A stretch of 64,000 nt of DNA from Tissierella sp. MB52-C2 (lineage in GTDB: Bacteria > Bacillota > Clostridia > Tissierellales > Tissierellaceae), in contig NZ_CP133261.1 of assembly GCF_030931715.1 (NCBI RefSeq), positions 1,550,001 to 1,614,000 on the forward strand, given 5' to 3'. Below the pieces are notes generated by a model, which was not told where the DNA came from, searched no databases, and was given only the letters and a program-made list of their open reading frames with translations. Below, one piece after another: positions 42,929-53,927 of this stretch; position 1 is the first letter of the stretch, and each line of letters starts with the position of its first letter. A program made the translations under genes and the position numbers.

Positions 42929-43298
42929 TTTTATTGTCTCCATGATCTTTAGAATCCTTATTAACATCTTTAATTAATTTAGACATATAAATACCATGTT
43001 CAATAGATTCATCTAAAACAAAAATTGGTTCAGGAGTGTATCTTAAATCTACTTTACTGCTAATTTCTTTTCTTATAAATCCCTTAGCACTTTCTAAACC
43101 TTTTATTGTATTTTCTTTTTCTTCCTTATCTCCAAATACAGATACATATATTTTCGCATAACGTAAATCTCTAGTTACTTCTACTTTTGTTACAGTAGTA
43201 AGAGAATTAACCCTTGGATCTTTAAGTCCATTATAAATCAATTCAGAAACAACCTTTTTTACTTCTTCTGAAATTCTACTTATCCTTTTATTGTTCAT
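42921..43298 (-). CDS. rbfA: Ribosome-binding factor A
   Basis: 125 residues of the RbfA KH-like fold: RISRISEEVKKVVSELIYNG at the start and DLRYAKIYVSVFG near residue 52. It helps mature the 16S rRNA 5' end and the 30S subunit, especially in the cold. Its 3' end overlaps nrnA by 8 bases. It is 48 bases after infB. Confidence 0.95.
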   Translation of the reverse strand: MNNKRISRISEEVKKVVSELIYNGLKDPRVNSLTTVTKVEVTRDLRYAKIYVSVFGDKEEKENTIKGLESAKGFIRKEISSKVDLRYTPEPIFVLDESIEHGIYMSKLIKDVNKDSKDHGDNKND

Positions 43299-43346
43299 TT
43301 AGTCACCTCTATTTCTCCATTTCTTTTGCCCTTTTTAATACTATAT

Positions 43347-45440
43347 CTATTTCTGAACTTCTTTAAGAATATATGATTCTAGTAGGTCTCCATCTTTAAT
43401 ATCATTATAATTTTCTAACCCTAGCCCGCCTTCATATCCAGATAAGACTTCTCTAACATCATCTTTAAATCTTTTTAATGATGAAACATTTCCTTCAAAT
43501 ATAACAATATCATCTCTTAGAAGTCTTATTTTTGAGTTTCTAGTTACTTTACCATCTAATACATATATACCAGCTATGGTATTTCCATTAGGTAATCTAA
43601 AGGTAGCCCTTACTTCAGTTCTTCCTATTACTTCTTCAACTATTTTTGGTGCATGCATACCCTTAATTGCTGATTGAATATCTTCTATGGCTTCATAGAT
43701 TACTCTATAAGTTCTAATATCAACTTTTTCCCTCTTAGCTACTTCAATAGCATTTAAATTTGGTCTAACATTAAATCCTACAACTATGGCATTAGATGCT
43801 GAAGCTAACATTATATCAGACTCAGTAATTCCACCTACACCACCATGTATAATATTAGTCTTAACTTCTTCTGTACTAAGTTTTTCAAGTGATTGTTTTA
43901 AAGCTTCAATAGATCCTCTTACATCACCTTTTATAATAATATTTAAATCTTTAATTTCACCAAGCTTTATTCTTTCAAATAAATCATCTAGTGATATTTT
44001 CTGATCTGATCTCATTTGTTCTGCTCTTGTATTTTCCTTGTTTTTCTCACCTATAGTCCTAGCAGTTTTCTCGTCATCTACTGCATATAGTAGTTCTCCT
44101 GCATTTGGAACTTCAGATAATCCTAAAACAACTACTGGCGTAGATGGGCCTGCTTTTTTAACTCTTTTTCCTTTATCATCAAGCATAGCTCTAACTCTAC
44201 CAAAGGAAGAACCAGAAACCACCATATCTCCTACTTGTAATGTTCCTTTTTGAACTAATACAGTTGCTAAAGGTCCTTTACCCTTATCAAGTTGAGCCTC
44301 TACTATTGTTCCTACAGCATTTCTATTTGGGTTTGCTTTTAATTCCTGCATTTCTGCAACAAGTAAAATCATTTCTAATATATCTTCTATTCCTTCACGA
44401 TTCTTAGCTGATACTGGTACTGTAATAGTTTCTCCACCCCAGTCTTCAGGAACTAAAGCATTTTCAACTAGTTCTTGTTTTATCCTATCTACATTTGCAG
44501 TAGGTTTATCCATTTTATTAATAGCCACAATTATAGGAACATTGGCAGCCTTTGCGTGATTTATAGCTTCAATGGTTTGTGGCATAACTCCATCATCAGC
44601 TGCAACTACTAATATTGCAATATCTGTTACCTGTGCTCCCCTAGCACGCATAGATGTAAAAGCCTCATGGCCTGGAGTATCTAAAAAACATATCTTTTTA
44701 TTATTAATATTAACAGCATAAGCTCCTATATGCTGAGTAATTCCACCTGCTTCAGATTTAGTAACACTGGTTTCTTTAATAGCATCTAATAAAGATGTCT
44801 TACCGTGGTCAACATGACCCATTACAGTTACTATAGGTGCTCTAGTTTTTAAGTCTTTAGGATCATCTTCATAATCCAAACTATATTTTTCCTCTAAGGA
44901 TTCAATACTTTCCTCTACAGTATCTTGTATTGTAAGTTGGACACCAAATTCTTCTGCAACTATTATTGCTATATCTGAATCTATAGATTGATTCTGATTA
45001 ACCATTACTCCTAGACCTATTAGTTTGGAAATAACTTGGGAAGAACTAACTCCTATTTTGTCTGCTAAATCTTTTACGATTATATCATTTCCTATTTCTA
45101 TAACAACCTCATTCCTTTCTTTACTAATTATAGTATTTTCTTTCTCTATACTATTATTCTTTTCATTATGTTTATTATTTTTCTGCTTTTTATTATTTTT
45201 GCTTTTGTTACTTTTGATATATTCAGTATCTATATCTTCATCTTCAATTTCCTCTTGTTCAGCAGGAGAATTTTGCACTTCTTCCCCGACTAATAGTGAC
45301 TTTATTATGTCTGCTTCTTCATTTTCTAAGGTACTCATATGATTACCTACTGGTATTTCTAAATCTATAATTTTTTCAATTAAATCTTTGCTGCTAATTC
45401 CTAATTCCCTAGCTAATTCATATACTCTAACTTTTTTCAT
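43347..45440 (-). CDS. infB: Translation initiation factor IF-2
   Basis: 697 residues. IF-2 is the GTPase that brings initiator tRNA to the 30S subunit. Two N-terminal IF2-N modules ([20 protein letters not shown] and [18 protein letters not shown]) flank a Lys/Asn/Glu-rich linker. The G domain has [20 protein letters not shown] near 215, [15 protein letters not shown] near 260 and [12 protein letters not shown] near 315, and the C-terminal tRNA-binding domain lies after about 600. It follows ylxR directly; no ylxQ (L7Ae-like) gene lies between, unlike in Bacillus. Confidence 0.97.
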   Translation of the reverse strand: MKKVRVYELARELGISSKDLIEKIIDLEIPVGNHMSTLENEEADIIKSLLVGEEVQNSPAEQEEIEDEDIDTEYIKSNKSKNNKKQKNNKHNEKNNSIEKENTIISKERNEVVIEIGNDIIVKDLADKIGVSSSQVISKLIGLGVMVNQNQSIDSDIAIIVAEEFGVQLTIQDTVEESIESLEEKYSLDYEDDPKDLKTRAPIVTVMGHVDHGKTSLLDAIKETSVTKSEAGGITQHIGAYAVNINNKKICFLDTPGHEAFTSMRARGAQVTDIAILVVAADDGVMPQTIEAINHAKAANVPIIVAINKMDKPTANVDRIKQELVENALVPEDWGGETITVPVSAKNREGIEDILEMILLVAEMQELKANPNRNAVGTIVEAQLDKGKGPLATVLVQKGTLQVGDMVVSGSSFGRVRAMLDDKGKRVKKAGPSTPVVVLGLSEVPNAGELLYAVDDEKTARTIGEKNKENTRAEQMRSDQKISLDDLFERIKLGEIKDLNIIIKGDVRGSIEALKQSLEKLSTEEVKTNIIHGGVGGITESDIMLASASNAIVVGFNVRPNLNAIEVAKREKVDIRTYRVIYEAIEDIQSAIKGMHAPKIVEEVIGRTEVRATFRLPNGNTIAGIYVLDGKVTRNSKIRLLRDDIVIFEGNVSSLKRFKDDVREVLSGYEGGLGLENYNDIKDGDLLESYILKEVQK

Positions 45441-45488
45441 ATTATATACCCCCCTATTATCTTTGAAGGTGATATCTCTGGTTTCTAA

Positions 45489-45752
45489 TTAAGATTTAAC
45501 CATGTTTTTCAAATCTTCATATATATTATTTGATACTTCTACCTCTAAAGCTCTAGACAATTTGTTTCCTTTTTGTGCAATTTCAATACATTCGATATTA
45601 GAACAAATATATGCTCCTCGACCATTTGTTTTTCCTGTTGGATCAACAACAACTTCTTGCTCGTTATTTCTTACTACCCTTATTAATTCTTTTTTAGTTT
45701 TACCTTGAGCACAAGCAATACATTTTCTTAGAGGAATCTTTTTCTTTTTCAA
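45489..45752 (-). CDS. ylxR: YlxR family RNA-binding protein (RnpM)
   Basis: 87 residues from a TTG behind GAGGTG. It has PLRKCIACAQGKTKKELIRV near residue 7 and DPTGKTNGRGAYICSNIECI near 37, the YlxR hallmark. The protein binds RNA and in B. subtilis modulates RNase P, which gave it the name RnpM. It lies between nusA and infB in the conserved order. Confidence 0.92.
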   Translation of the reverse strand: MKKKKIPLRKCIACAQGKTKKELIRVVRNNEQEVVVDPTGKTNGRGAYICSNIECIEIAQKGNKLSRALEVEVSNNIYEDLKNMVKS

Positions 45753-45763
45753 ATAATCACCTC

Positions 45764-46810
45764 TTATTCACATTCTTCCTTATATTGGGATTCTGATTTA
45801 ATATCTATTTTCCAGTTTGTTAGTTTAGCTGCTAGTCTAGCATTTTGACCTTCTTTTCCTATGGCCAAAGAAAGTTGATAATCTGGTACAACTACAATGG
45901 CAGATTTTTCCTTTTCATTAGCTATTACATCTACCACCTTAGATGGACTTAAACTATTTGCTATAAATTCTCCTATATCTTTACTCCATATTACAATATC
46001 AATTTTCTCGCCCTTTAATTCATCTACTATTACTTTTACTCTGCTGCCTTTAAATCCAACACATGAACCTAGCGGGTCTACGTTAGGATCCTTAGAGAAA
46101 ACTGCAATTTTAGTTCTAGAGCCTGCTTCTCTTGAGATTGAGAATATTTCTACTATACCATCATCTATCTCTGGAACTTCCAACTCAAATAATCGTTTAA
46201 CTAAATTAGGATGTGATCTAGATAATATTATTTGAGGTCCTTTTGTGGTTTTCTTAACTTCTAATATAAGTAGTTTTAATCTATCACCTTGATTATATTC
46301 TTCACCATCTATTTGTTCTACAGGTGGTAATACTCCTTCGGTTTTTCCTAAATCTATATATACATTATTTTTACTAATTCTTTGCACCTGTCCAGTAATT
46401 ATTTCATTTTCTCTATTTATAAATTCATCAAAGATAACGTCTCTTTCTGCATCTCTTATTCTTTGTATGACTACTTGTTTAGCAGTTTGAGCAGCTATCC
46501 TACCGAAATCCTTAGGTGTAATTTCTATTTTAACAAAGTCTCCAATTTGGAATTTATCGTCTATTTGTTTTGCTTCATCTAGACTTATTTCTAAATATTC
46601 ATTATCTATTTCTTCTACTACTTCTTTTAAAGCTATTACTTTTACTTTTCCAGTAGTTCTATCCATTTCTACTTCGACATTCTGTGACGCACCAAAGTTT
46701 TTCTTATAACTAGAGATTAGTGCAGACTCAAGGGCATCAAATATTATCTCTTCGGAAATGCCTTTTTCCTTCTGAATTTCACGAAGAGCATTGATAAAAT
46801 CTCCATTCAT
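45764..46810 (-). CDS. nusA: Transcription factor NusA
   Basis: 348 residues, the short Firmicute form without the C-terminal acidic repeats. An N-terminal RNA polymerase-binding domain (MNGDFINALREIQKEKGISE), an S1 domain near 135-200 (ITGQVQRISKNNVYIDLGKT), and KH1/KH2 domains (DPLGSCVGFKGSRVKVIVDE and LAIGKEGQNARLAAKLT). NusA promotes pausing, intrinsic termination and antitermination. It lies 14 bases after rimP. Confidence 0.96.
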   Translation of the reverse strand: MNGDFINALREIQKEKGISEEIIFDALESALISSYKKNFGASQNVEVEMDRTTGKVKVIALKEVVEEIDNEYLEISLDEAKQIDDKFQIGDFVKIEITPKDFGRIAAQTAKQVVIQRIRDAERDVIFDEFINRENEIITGQVQRISKNNVYIDLGKTEGVLPPVEQIDGEEYNQGDRLKLLILEVKKTTKGPQIILSRSHPNLVKRLFELEVPEIDDGIVEIFSISREAGSRTKIAVFSKDPNVDPLGSCVGFKGSRVKVIVDELKGEKIDIVIWSKDIGEFIANSLSPSKVVDVIANEKEKSAIVVVPDYQLSLAIGKEGQNARLAAKLTNWKIDIKSESQYKEECE

Positions 46811-46824
46811 TCATTAAACCTCCC

Positions 46825-47289
46825 TTAAAATTTAACAGCTAATTTAATTACAGCGACTAATTCTCTAGGTATCTCTATAGTAGTATTAGTTTCTGTTTTT
46901 AATATAATTAAACCTTCATTATAATTGTCTAAAGTTCCTTCTATTACTTTTTTGCCTTCTAAAGCTTCATATAACTTGATTTCCACATCTTTTCCCAAGT
47001 TTCTTTTTAAGTCTTTATCAGTTTTTAAAGGTCTATCTAATCCTGGAGATGATACCTCTAAATAATAAGCTACTTTAATTGGGTCTTGTTCATCTAATCT
47101 TTCACTTACTAATTGACTCATTTTTTGACAATCATCTAAGTTTATTCCGCCTGGTTTATCTAAATATATTCTAAGAAAGTGACTTGCACCTTCTTTTACG
47201 AACTCTATATCCACCAATTCATAGCCTAATTCTTCTGCTAGTGGCTCACATATTTCCTTAATAACTCCTAAAATACCTTTTTTGTTCAA
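46825..47289 (-). CDS. rimP: Ribosome maturation factor RimP
   Basis: 154 residues. The ATG at 47304 is part of the ribosome site GGAGGTGAAT; the TTG at 47289, about 6 bases later, is the better start, giving MNKKGILGVIKEICEPLAEE. RimP helps 30S assembly. Visible are YELVDIEFVKEGASHFLRIY near 25, DDCQKMSQLVSERLD near 55 and YYLEVSSPGLDRPLKT near 80. It is the first gene of the rimP-nusA-ylxR-infB-rbfA-nrnA-truB-ribF operon. Confidence 0.93.
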   Translation of the reverse strand: MNKKGILGVIKEICEPLAEELGYELVDIEFVKEGASHFLRIYLDKPGGINLDDCQKMSQLVSERLDEQDPIKVAYYLEVSSPGLDRPLKTDKDLKRNLGKDVEIKLYEALEGKKVIEGTLDNYNEGLIILKTETNTTIEIPRELVAVIKLAVKF

Positions 47290-47443
47290 TTTATTCACCT
47301 CCATAGATATTTAGCTTAATTTAAAAACTACAAATGTCAAAAGCTTATATTAGATAGTAAATGTAGCTTTTGTTGAAACTTATTAGGGTCAAATCAAGTT
47401 CCCTTTGTAAAGTTTAAAAAGTAGAATTTTCCTATTCTTTATA

Positions 47444-47472
47444 AAAAATCAAGAGTGGGATAGCCCACTCTT
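47444..47472 (-). terminator. Terminator of polC
   Basis: AAGAGTGGG and CCCACTCTT flank ATAG; on the minus strand GATTTTTTAT follows. The gap 47305-47443 holds the rimP promoter region, including TTGACA at about 47338-47343 without a clear -10, and a half copy of the island palindrome. Confidence 0.8.
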
Positions 47473-47528
47473 CACCAGAAAAAAAATTTACTTTTGCCAA
47501 ATTAATTATATCACACTTTAAGGAAAAA

Positions 47529-50500
47529 TCAAATATTAAAAAGACTTATTTGATTACTCAATGGCAAATCTCCCAAGCAACCATGGTTGTTTAAAACTTC
47601 TAAAACAGGTTTGCTTACTTTACCACGATTAATTAAATCTTCCCTAGAAATAAACTTAGAAATATTTCTCTCTTCTACAATCTTTCTGGCAACGTTTTCT
47701 CCTAATCCTTCTAAACTTTTAAGTGGTGGCAAAATTCCATTCTCATCAATAGCAAATCTATCGCTATCTGATTTATAAAGATCAACATTTTGAATCTTAT
47801 AACCTCTAGCATACATTTCTAATACAACTTCTAAAACAGTTAATAGATTTTTTTCTTTTGCGGTCATATCATTACCTAGTTTTTCTAGTTCCTCAATCTT
47901 AGTCTTAACCGTTTCTCTACCTTTTATAACTAAATCTGCATCAAAATCACTGGCTTTAATAGTAAAATAAGTTGCATAAAATGCTTCAGGATAATAAACT
48001 TTAAAATATGCTATCCTAAAAGACATCATAACATATGCAGCAGCATGAGCCTTAGGGAACATATATTTTATCTTTTTACAAGAATCTATATACCATTCAG
48101 GAACTTTTAGCTCTCTCATTTGGTCTTCTTCTTCTTGAGTTAAACCTTTTCCCTTTCTTACTTTTTCCATTATTTTAAAGGATTTCTTGTTATCCATCCC
48201 CCAGTTAATTAAATTTAACATAATATCTTCCCTTGTAGAGATTACTTTACTAAGGGAAGCAACATTATTCTTAACAAGATCTTGAGCATTATTTATCCAT
48301 ACATCTGTTCCATGAGATAGACCACTGATCCTTACTAGCTCTGAAAAAGTTTTAGGTTGAGTCTCAATGAGCATTTGTCTTACAAACTTAGTACCAAATT
48401 CTGGAATGCCTAAAGTACCTACTTCACAATTTATATCTTCCTTAGTTATTCCCAAGGGCTCTGTACTAGTAAATAGCTTCATTGTCTTAGGTTCATCTAA
48501 AGGTATTTTAGTAGGATCTACTCCAGTAATATCCTCAAGCATCCTTATAATAGTAGGAACATCATGTCCTAGAATATCAAGTTTTAGTATTCTTCCACTA
48601 ATTGCATTATAGTCAAAGTGAGTAGTTATTACTCCCGACTTTTTATCATCAGCTGGATACTGTATTGGTGTAAAGTCTAAAATATCTTTATACTTTGGAA
48701 CAATCATTACCCCACCAGGATGTTGTCCTGAAGTTCTTTTTATTCCTGTGCAGCCTTGAACTAGCCTGTTAGTCTCAATTGGGTTAACGTTTGTATCTCT
48801 TTCTTCAAAGTACTTTTTAACAAATCCATAGGCTGTTTTATCCGCTATGGTTCCAATGGTTCCTGCTCTAAACACATATCCTTCTCCAAATAATTCCTCT
48901 GTGTATTTATGTGCCACAGCTTGATATTCTCCAGCAAAGTTTAAGTCAATATCTGGTTCTTTATCTCCTTCAAATCCTAGAAAAACCTCAAAGGGAATAT
49001 ACTGTCCATCTTTATTTAATTCAGTATCACATTTTGGACATATTTTATCCGGAAGGTCGGCACCTGAAGCTACGGAACCATCATCAAAGAACTCATTATA
49101 TTTACATTTTGGACATACATAATGAGGAGCCAATGGATTTACTTCTGTAATCCCACTCATAGTAGCTACAAAAGAAGAACCTACAGATCCTCTAGAACCA
49201 ACTAAATATCCATCTTCTAATGATTTCCAAACAAGCTTTTGAGCAATTATATACATAACTGCATATCCATTTTTAATTATAGAGCCTAATTCTCTCTCTA
49301 GTCTTTTCTCTACAATATCTGGTAAAGGTTCTCCATATACTTCTATTGCTTTTTCATAGGTAATCTTTCTTAGTTCCTCCTCTGCACCATCTATAATTGG
49401 TGGATAAGTTCCTTCAGGTATAGGGAGTAATTCTTCTACCATATCATTTATTAAGTTCGTATTGTCTATGACTACCTCTTTTGCAACATCCCTTCCTAAA
49501 TATGAAAATTCATCTAACATTTCATCAGTTGATTTAAAATATAATGGTGGCTGAATATCGGCATCTTGAAATTTTTGTCCTGACATTATTATTCTTCTAT
49601 ATATTTCATCTTCAGGATCTAAAAAGTGGACATCTCCTGTAGCAACTACAGGTTTATTATTTTCTTTACCTAATTTGTATATCCTTCTATTTATATCTCT
49701 TAGTTGCTCTTCATCTTTTAGAATTCCCTCTCTAACTAAATACATATTATTTTCTATAGGTTGAATTTCTAGATAATCATAAAACTTTACAATATCTCTT
49801 ATTTCATTATTACTTCTGTTCTTTATTATCGCCTTATATAATTCTCCTGCTTCACAGGCACTTCCTATTATTAATCCATCTCTATTGGCTTCTATAAGAG
49901 ATTTTGGGATTCTAGGTCTTCTATGAAAATAATTTATATGAGATTCAGAAACTAGCTTGTATAAGTTTTTAAGTCCAATTAAGTTTTTAGCAAGTATTAT
50001 TATGTGAAATGTTTCCTCTTTAGATATATCCTTATTGGAACCTAGCCCATTTATTTGATCAAAACTTTTTACATTTCTTTCTTCCAACATATTTAAAATC
50101 TTAAGAAATATTTCTGCTGTAGCAGTAGCATCATCTACAGCCCTATGATGGTTAAGTAAGCTTATATCTAAATGTTTAGCAATAATATTTAGCTTATGAC
50201 TTCTTAAAGAAGGAAAAACTGCCCTAGATAACTCCAATGTATCCAATACTGGATTGTTTAATTCCAGATTATATATCTTCATTTTCTCTCTAATAAATCC
50301 AATATCAAAAGATGCATTATGAGCAACTAAAACATCTTCTCCAATAAAGTTTTTAAAATCAGTAATTATTTCTCCTATGGTTGGTTTATCTCTTACCATT
50401 TCGTCTGTAATCCCAGTAAGATTTGTAATGAATTCTGGTATAGGTCTTTCAGGATTTATTAACTGACTATAAGTATCTGTAACTTCACCATTTATAATTT

Positions 50501-51800
50501 TAACAGCACCAATTTCAGTTATCATATCATTTATAGGAGATAAACCCGTAGTTTCTATATCAAATACTATATATGTGGAGTATTCCTTATTTTTATCATA
50601 GTTGGTTACTATTCCTTTTTTATCATTTATTAAATAACCTTCCATACCATAAATCATCTTTATTCCTAAAGACTTACTTAAATTCATAGCCTCTGGAAAT
50701 CCTTGAACTATTCCATGATCGGTTATGGCCAATGCCTTATGGCCCCACTCCTTAGCACGGGCAGCAATTTTCTTTAAAGGAGAAATTCCATCCATTGAAC
50801 TCATTTGAGTATGAAGATGTAGTTCTACTCTCTTTTCTTCGGAAAATTCCTTTCTTTCTTCCTTCACAATCTTATTAAGAGATTTTAACATTATAACTAT
50901 ACTCCTAGAGTAATTGTCGAAGATAACATCTCCAGCTACTCTTACATAGGATTCATTATTTATATTAGCAAGAAAATCTCCAGAATGTTCTTCCGATAAA
51001 AATACTTTTGCAGCAATAGAATCTGTTAAATCTGATATGTGAAAAGTAACTAAAGTTTTATTATTTCTTATATCTCTACTTTCAATATGAAAAATTTGAC
51101 CTTCTATAACACAAGACCCTGTCTGCATATTTATAGTCTTTATCTTTACAGGTACATCTTTTATTTGCTTACCATATATATAGTATTTATTAGAAACAGT
51201 TACTTCTTTGCTAGTGGAATTGTTCTTGGAAGATTCAACAGTACTATTAACTATATTAATTGCCATTTCTTTTTCTTCTGCAATTATTGTATCCATAAAG
51301 TCTTTTTCTTCTGCAAAATCATTATCTGAGACTTTAATAGACAAATCTAAATCTAACTCCTCTTTAAGTTTCATCTTTATATCTTCTATTAATCCACTTT
51401 TTTCTATGGAGTAATGAGCCATTTTATTTGGTGGACAAATTATAAGGGAGTCATCTCTGATCTCCCATTTTAAATCCTCAATCCATGAACTACTAGATTG
51501 AATTTCTTTTTTTATAATTTCTAAAAGATTTTCTTCATAAAATTTTATCTTATCCATAATGCTGCCTGTAATATTATATTTAAGTTTTAATATAGTATTA
51601 AAATCGGTAAACTTTTTACTAAATATATTTTCCAGTTTATAAAGTGCATTATTATTGATAAGGTCGGAAGATTCCATATAAATAATTATATTCATAGAAG
51701 GTTTTATTACTTGGACTTTGTTAATAGCTATATCCATGAGTTCTTTTTCATCTAATTCATCTTTTTTTATTAATTCAGATATACATATCTTTTTCTTCAT
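47529..51800 (-). CDS. polC: DNA polymerase III alpha subunit, PolC type
   Basis: 1423 residues, the main replicative polymerase of low-G+C Firmicutes. Domains in order: an N-terminal region to about 210; an OB domain (220-310); the first PHP part at RVELHLHTQMSSMDGISPLK near 330; a DEDD proofreading exonuclease with YIVFDIETTGLSPINDMITE near 410 and LVAHNASFDIGFI near 490; the second PHP part; and the polymerase core with GSRGSVGSSFVATMSGITEV near 860, a zinc-binding CPKCKYN...CPKCDTEL and EPDIDLNFAGEY near 950. It stands alone, between ispG and its own terminator. Confidence 0.97.
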   Translation of the reverse strand: MKKKICISELIKKDELDEKELMDIAINKVQVIKPSMNIIIYMESSDLINNNALYKLENIFSKKFTDFNTILKLKYNITGSIMDKIKFYEENLLEIIKKEIQSSSSWIEDLKWEIRDDSLIICPPNKMAHYSIEKSGLIEDIKMKLKEELDLDLSIKVSDNDFAEEKDFMDTIIAEEKEMAINIVNSTVESSKNNSTSKEVTVSNKYYIYGKQIKDVPVKIKTINMQTGSCVIEGQIFHIESRDIRNNKTLVTFHISDLTDSIAAKVFLSEEHSGDFLANINNESYVRVAGDVIFDNYSRSIVIMLKSLNKIVKEERKEFSEEKRVELHLHTQMSSMDGISPLKKIAARAKEWGHKALAITDHGIVQGFPEAMNLSKSLGIKMIYGMEGYLINDKKGIVTNYDKNKEYSTYIVFDIETTGLSPINDMITEIGAVKIINGEVTDTYSQLINPERPIPEFITNLTGITDEMVRDKPTIGEIITDFKNFIGEDVLVAHNASFDIGFIREKMKIYNLELNNPVLDTLELSRAVFPSLRSHKLNIIAKHLDISLLNHHRAVDDATATAEIFLKILNMLEERNVKSFDQINGLGSNKDISKEETFHIIILAKNLIGLKNLYKLVSESHINYFHRRPRIPKSLIEANRDGLIIGSACEAGELYKAIIKNRSNNEIRDIVKFYDYLEIQPIENNMYLVREGILKDEEQLRDINRRIYKLGKENNKPVVATGDVHFLDPEDEIYRRIIMSGQKFQDADIQPPLYFKSTDEMLDEFSYLGRDVAKEVVIDNTNLINDMVEELLPIPEGTYPPIIDGAEEELRKITYEKAIEVYGEPLPDIVEKRLERELGSIIKNGYAVMYIIAQKLVWKSLEDGYLVGSRGSVGSSFVATMSGITEVNPLAPHYVCPKCKYNEFFDDGSVASGADLPDKICPKCDTELNKDGQYIPFEVFLGFEGDKEPDIDLNFAGEYQAVAHKYTEELFGEGYVFRAGTIGTIADKTAYGFVKKYFEERDTNVNPIETNRLVQGCTGIKRTSGQHPGGVMIVPKYKDILDFTPIQYPADDKKSGVITTHFDYNAISGRILKLDILGHDVPTIIRMLEDITGVDPTKIPLDEPKTMKLFTSTEPLGITKEDINCEVGTLGIPEFGTKFVRQMLIETQPKTFSELVRISGLSHGTDVWINNAQDLVKNNVASLSKVISTREDIMLNLINWGMDNKKSFKIMEKVRKGKGLTQEEEDQMRELKVPEWYIDSCKKIKYMFPKAHAAAYVMMSFRIAYFKVYYPEAFYATYFTIKASDFDADLVIKGRETVKTKIEELEKLGNDMTAKEKNLLTVLEVVLEMYARGYKIQNVDLYKSDSDRFAIDENGILPPLKSLEGLGENVARKIVEERNISKFISREDLINRGKVSKPVLEVLNNHGCLGDLPLSNQISLFNI

Positions 51801-51842
51801 TTATATAACATACCCCCTTCTCCTTATTGGGATATTTTAGTA

Positions 51843-52892
51843 TTACAGTTTTTCTATTTCCCTCAATAGTTCATTTAATAATTCTTCTTCTTTAACTTTT
51901 TTTATTATTTCACCTTTTCTAAATATCAATCCTTCACCTTTACCGCCAGCTATTCCTATATCTGCCTCTCTAGCTTCACCAGGCCCATTTACAGCACATC
52001 CCATTATGGCAACCTTTATATGTTTATCAATTCCTTCAAGTCTCTTTTCTGCCTCTTCTACTATATTGATTAAGTCTATATTAGTTCTGCCACATGTGGG
52101 ACAAGAAATAATTTCCAAACCTTCATTTAATAAGTTAAGTGATTTAAGGATTTCCCTACCTACTCTTACTTCTTCAACAGGATCTCCTGTTAAAGAAATT
52201 CTTACTGTATCACCTATACCCATAGATAATAATGTACCTATTCCAACAGAAGATTTAATAGTCCCTCTCCATAATGGACCTGCCTCGGTAATTCCTAAAT
52301 GTAGAGGATAGTCTACTATATTGGACATCTTTTCATAAGCTCTAATAGTAAGAGGAACATTGCTTGCCTTTAGTGAAATCTTTATATCATAAAAATCCAT
52401 ATCTTCTAATAATCTTATTTGCTCCAATGCACTGTAAACCATTGAATCTTCATTTACTCCATGATATTTATCCAAAAACTCCTGTTTAAGTGAACCTGCA
52501 TTTACTCCTACCCTTATGGATATATCTTTTTCTTTACAAGCTTTTACTACTTCTTTAACTTTATCTAATGAACCAATATTACCTGGATTTAATCTAAGAC
52601 CATCAACTCCATATTTTATGGATTCCAATGCTAATTTATAATCATATTGAATATCTGCAATTATAGGAATATTGATTTGTTTTTTTATTTCTACTATGGC
52701 TTTGGCATCTTCTAAATCTGTAATAGCAGATCTAATAATGTCACAGCCAGCATTTTCTAACTTCTTGATTTGGTCTACAGTAGAATCTATGTCTTTTGTT
52801 AAGGTATTTGTCATGGATTGAATGGAAATAGGATTATCTCCTCCAATCAATACATCTCCAACCTTTATCACTTTAGTTTTTTTTCTATTCAT
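51843..52892 (-). CDS. ispG: 4-hydroxy-3-methylbut-2-en-1-yl diphosphate synthase
   Basis: 349 residues from the ATG at 52892, just after AGGTGAT; two in-frame starts upstream overlap that site. IspG does the sixth step of the non-mevalonate isoprenoid route, using a 4Fe-4S cluster. Marks are KVGDVLIGGDNPISIQSMTN near residue 9, LRLNPGNIG near 95, ISCPTCGRTNIDL near 260 and AIMGCAVNGPGEAREADIGI near 300, with the cluster cysteines. It is 12 bases after rseP. The pathway's dxr gene, often in this operon, is missing here. Confidence 0.96.
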   Translation of the reverse strand: MNRKKTKVIKVGDVLIGGDNPISIQSMTNTLTKDIDSTVDQIKKLENAGCDIIRSAITDLEDAKAIVEIKKQINIPIIADIQYDYKLALESIKYGVDGLRLNPGNIGSLDKVKEVVKACKEKDISIRVGVNAGSLKQEFLDKYHGVNEDSMVYSALEQIRLLEDMDFYDIKISLKASNVPLTIRAYEKMSNIVDYPLHLGITEAGPLWRGTIKSSVGIGTLLSMGIGDTVRISLTGDPVEEVRVGREILKSLNLLNEGLEIISCPTCGRTNIDLINIVEEAEKRLEGIDKHIKVAIMGCAVNGPGEAREADIGIAGGKGEGLIFRKGEIIKKVKEEELLNELLREIEKL

Positions 52893-52904
52893 TTTCATCA
52901 CCTA

Positions 52905-53909
52905 TTAAAAAATATTAAATTTAATTATATCTCCATAAGTCACTAGTAACATTAAAGATATTAATAAAACAAATCCAACGAAATGTATGAAGCCTTCTTT
53001 TTGTGGGTTTATAGGTTTACCTCTAACTAATTCTATTAACAAGAACACTACTCTACTACCATCTAAAGCTGGTATTGGCAATAGGTTAAAGAAGCCTAGG
53101 TTAATACTAATGAAACCTAGAAAATATAATAGATTATTAATTCCTTGCTTCGCAGCAGCTCCCACCTCATGTATTACACCTACGGGACCTGAAAACTGTT
53201 TAAGTCCAACTTCACCTTTAAAGATCATGCTTACAGTAGTAAACATGAGTTTCAAAAACATAGCTGTCTTTTCAAACCCGCCTTTTATTGCAGAACCTAT
53301 GGATTTTTCTGATTTAGGAGCTATACCTATTATAGTTCTATCATCTTCCACAGTAGGCTTGAGTTCTATTATTTTAGTTTCATTATCCCTTTGTATTTCT
53401 ATTTCCATCGCTTGATTTGGATCAGATGAGTTTATGGAATCTACAACACTCTCCCAAGTTAGGGTAGATTTATTATTTATTTTAGTAATTATATCTCCTG
53501 ATAATAAACCACTTTTTTCTGCTGGGGAATTTACTATTGTGTTTTCGATAATATTGGTAGGAGTACCTTGCCCATAGGAGACAATAGAAAGTATTACAAT
53601 TGCAAGAATAAAGTTCATAATAGCTCCAGCTACTACAACTGCTATCCTTGATAATGCAGGTACTTTATTAAATCCCCTAGGATCATTAGACTCTTCATCT
53701 TCACCTTCCATTCTTACATATCCACCAATAGGTAAAGCTCTCAATGTATATTCTGTTTCTCCTTTTTTCTTCTGTATCAACTTTGGTCCCATACCTATGG
53801 AAAACTCATTTACTTTAATACCTACCATTTTGGCCACAGCGAAATGACCAAATTCATGTACTAATATTACTACTAAAAAAACAAATATGGCTGATATTGC
53901 CGTTAACAT
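52905..53909 (-). CDS. rseP: Site-2 zinc protease RseP/RasP
   Basis: 334 residues, about four membrane helices. It cuts membrane proteins inside the bilayer, including anti-sigma factors. The zinc site is VILVHEFGHFAVAKMVGIKV at residues ~16-35 (HExxH) with the third ligand in LLPIPALDGSRVVFLL near 280; a PDZ domain covers about 115-190 (SPAEKSGLLSGDIITKIN). It follows cdsA after 18 bases, where dxr would normally intervene. Confidence 0.95.
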   Translation of the reverse strand: MLTAISAIFVFLVVILVHEFGHFAVAKMVGIKVNEFSIGMGPKLIQKKKGETEYTLRALPIGGYVRMEGEDEESNDPRGFNKVPALSRIAVVVAGAIMNFILAIVILSIVSYGQGTPTNIIENTIVNSPAEKSGLLSGDIITKINNKSTLTWESVVDSINSSDPNQAMEIEIQRDNETKIIELKPTVEDDRTIIGIAPKSEKSIGSAIKGGFEKTAMFLKLMFTTVSMIFKGEVGLKQFSGPVGVIHEVGAAAKQGINNLLYFLGFISINLGFFNLLPIPALDGSRVVFLLIELVRGKPINPQKEGFIHFVGFVLLISLMLLVTYGDIIKFNIF

Positions 53910-53927
53910 TTAACCACCGCCTATATA

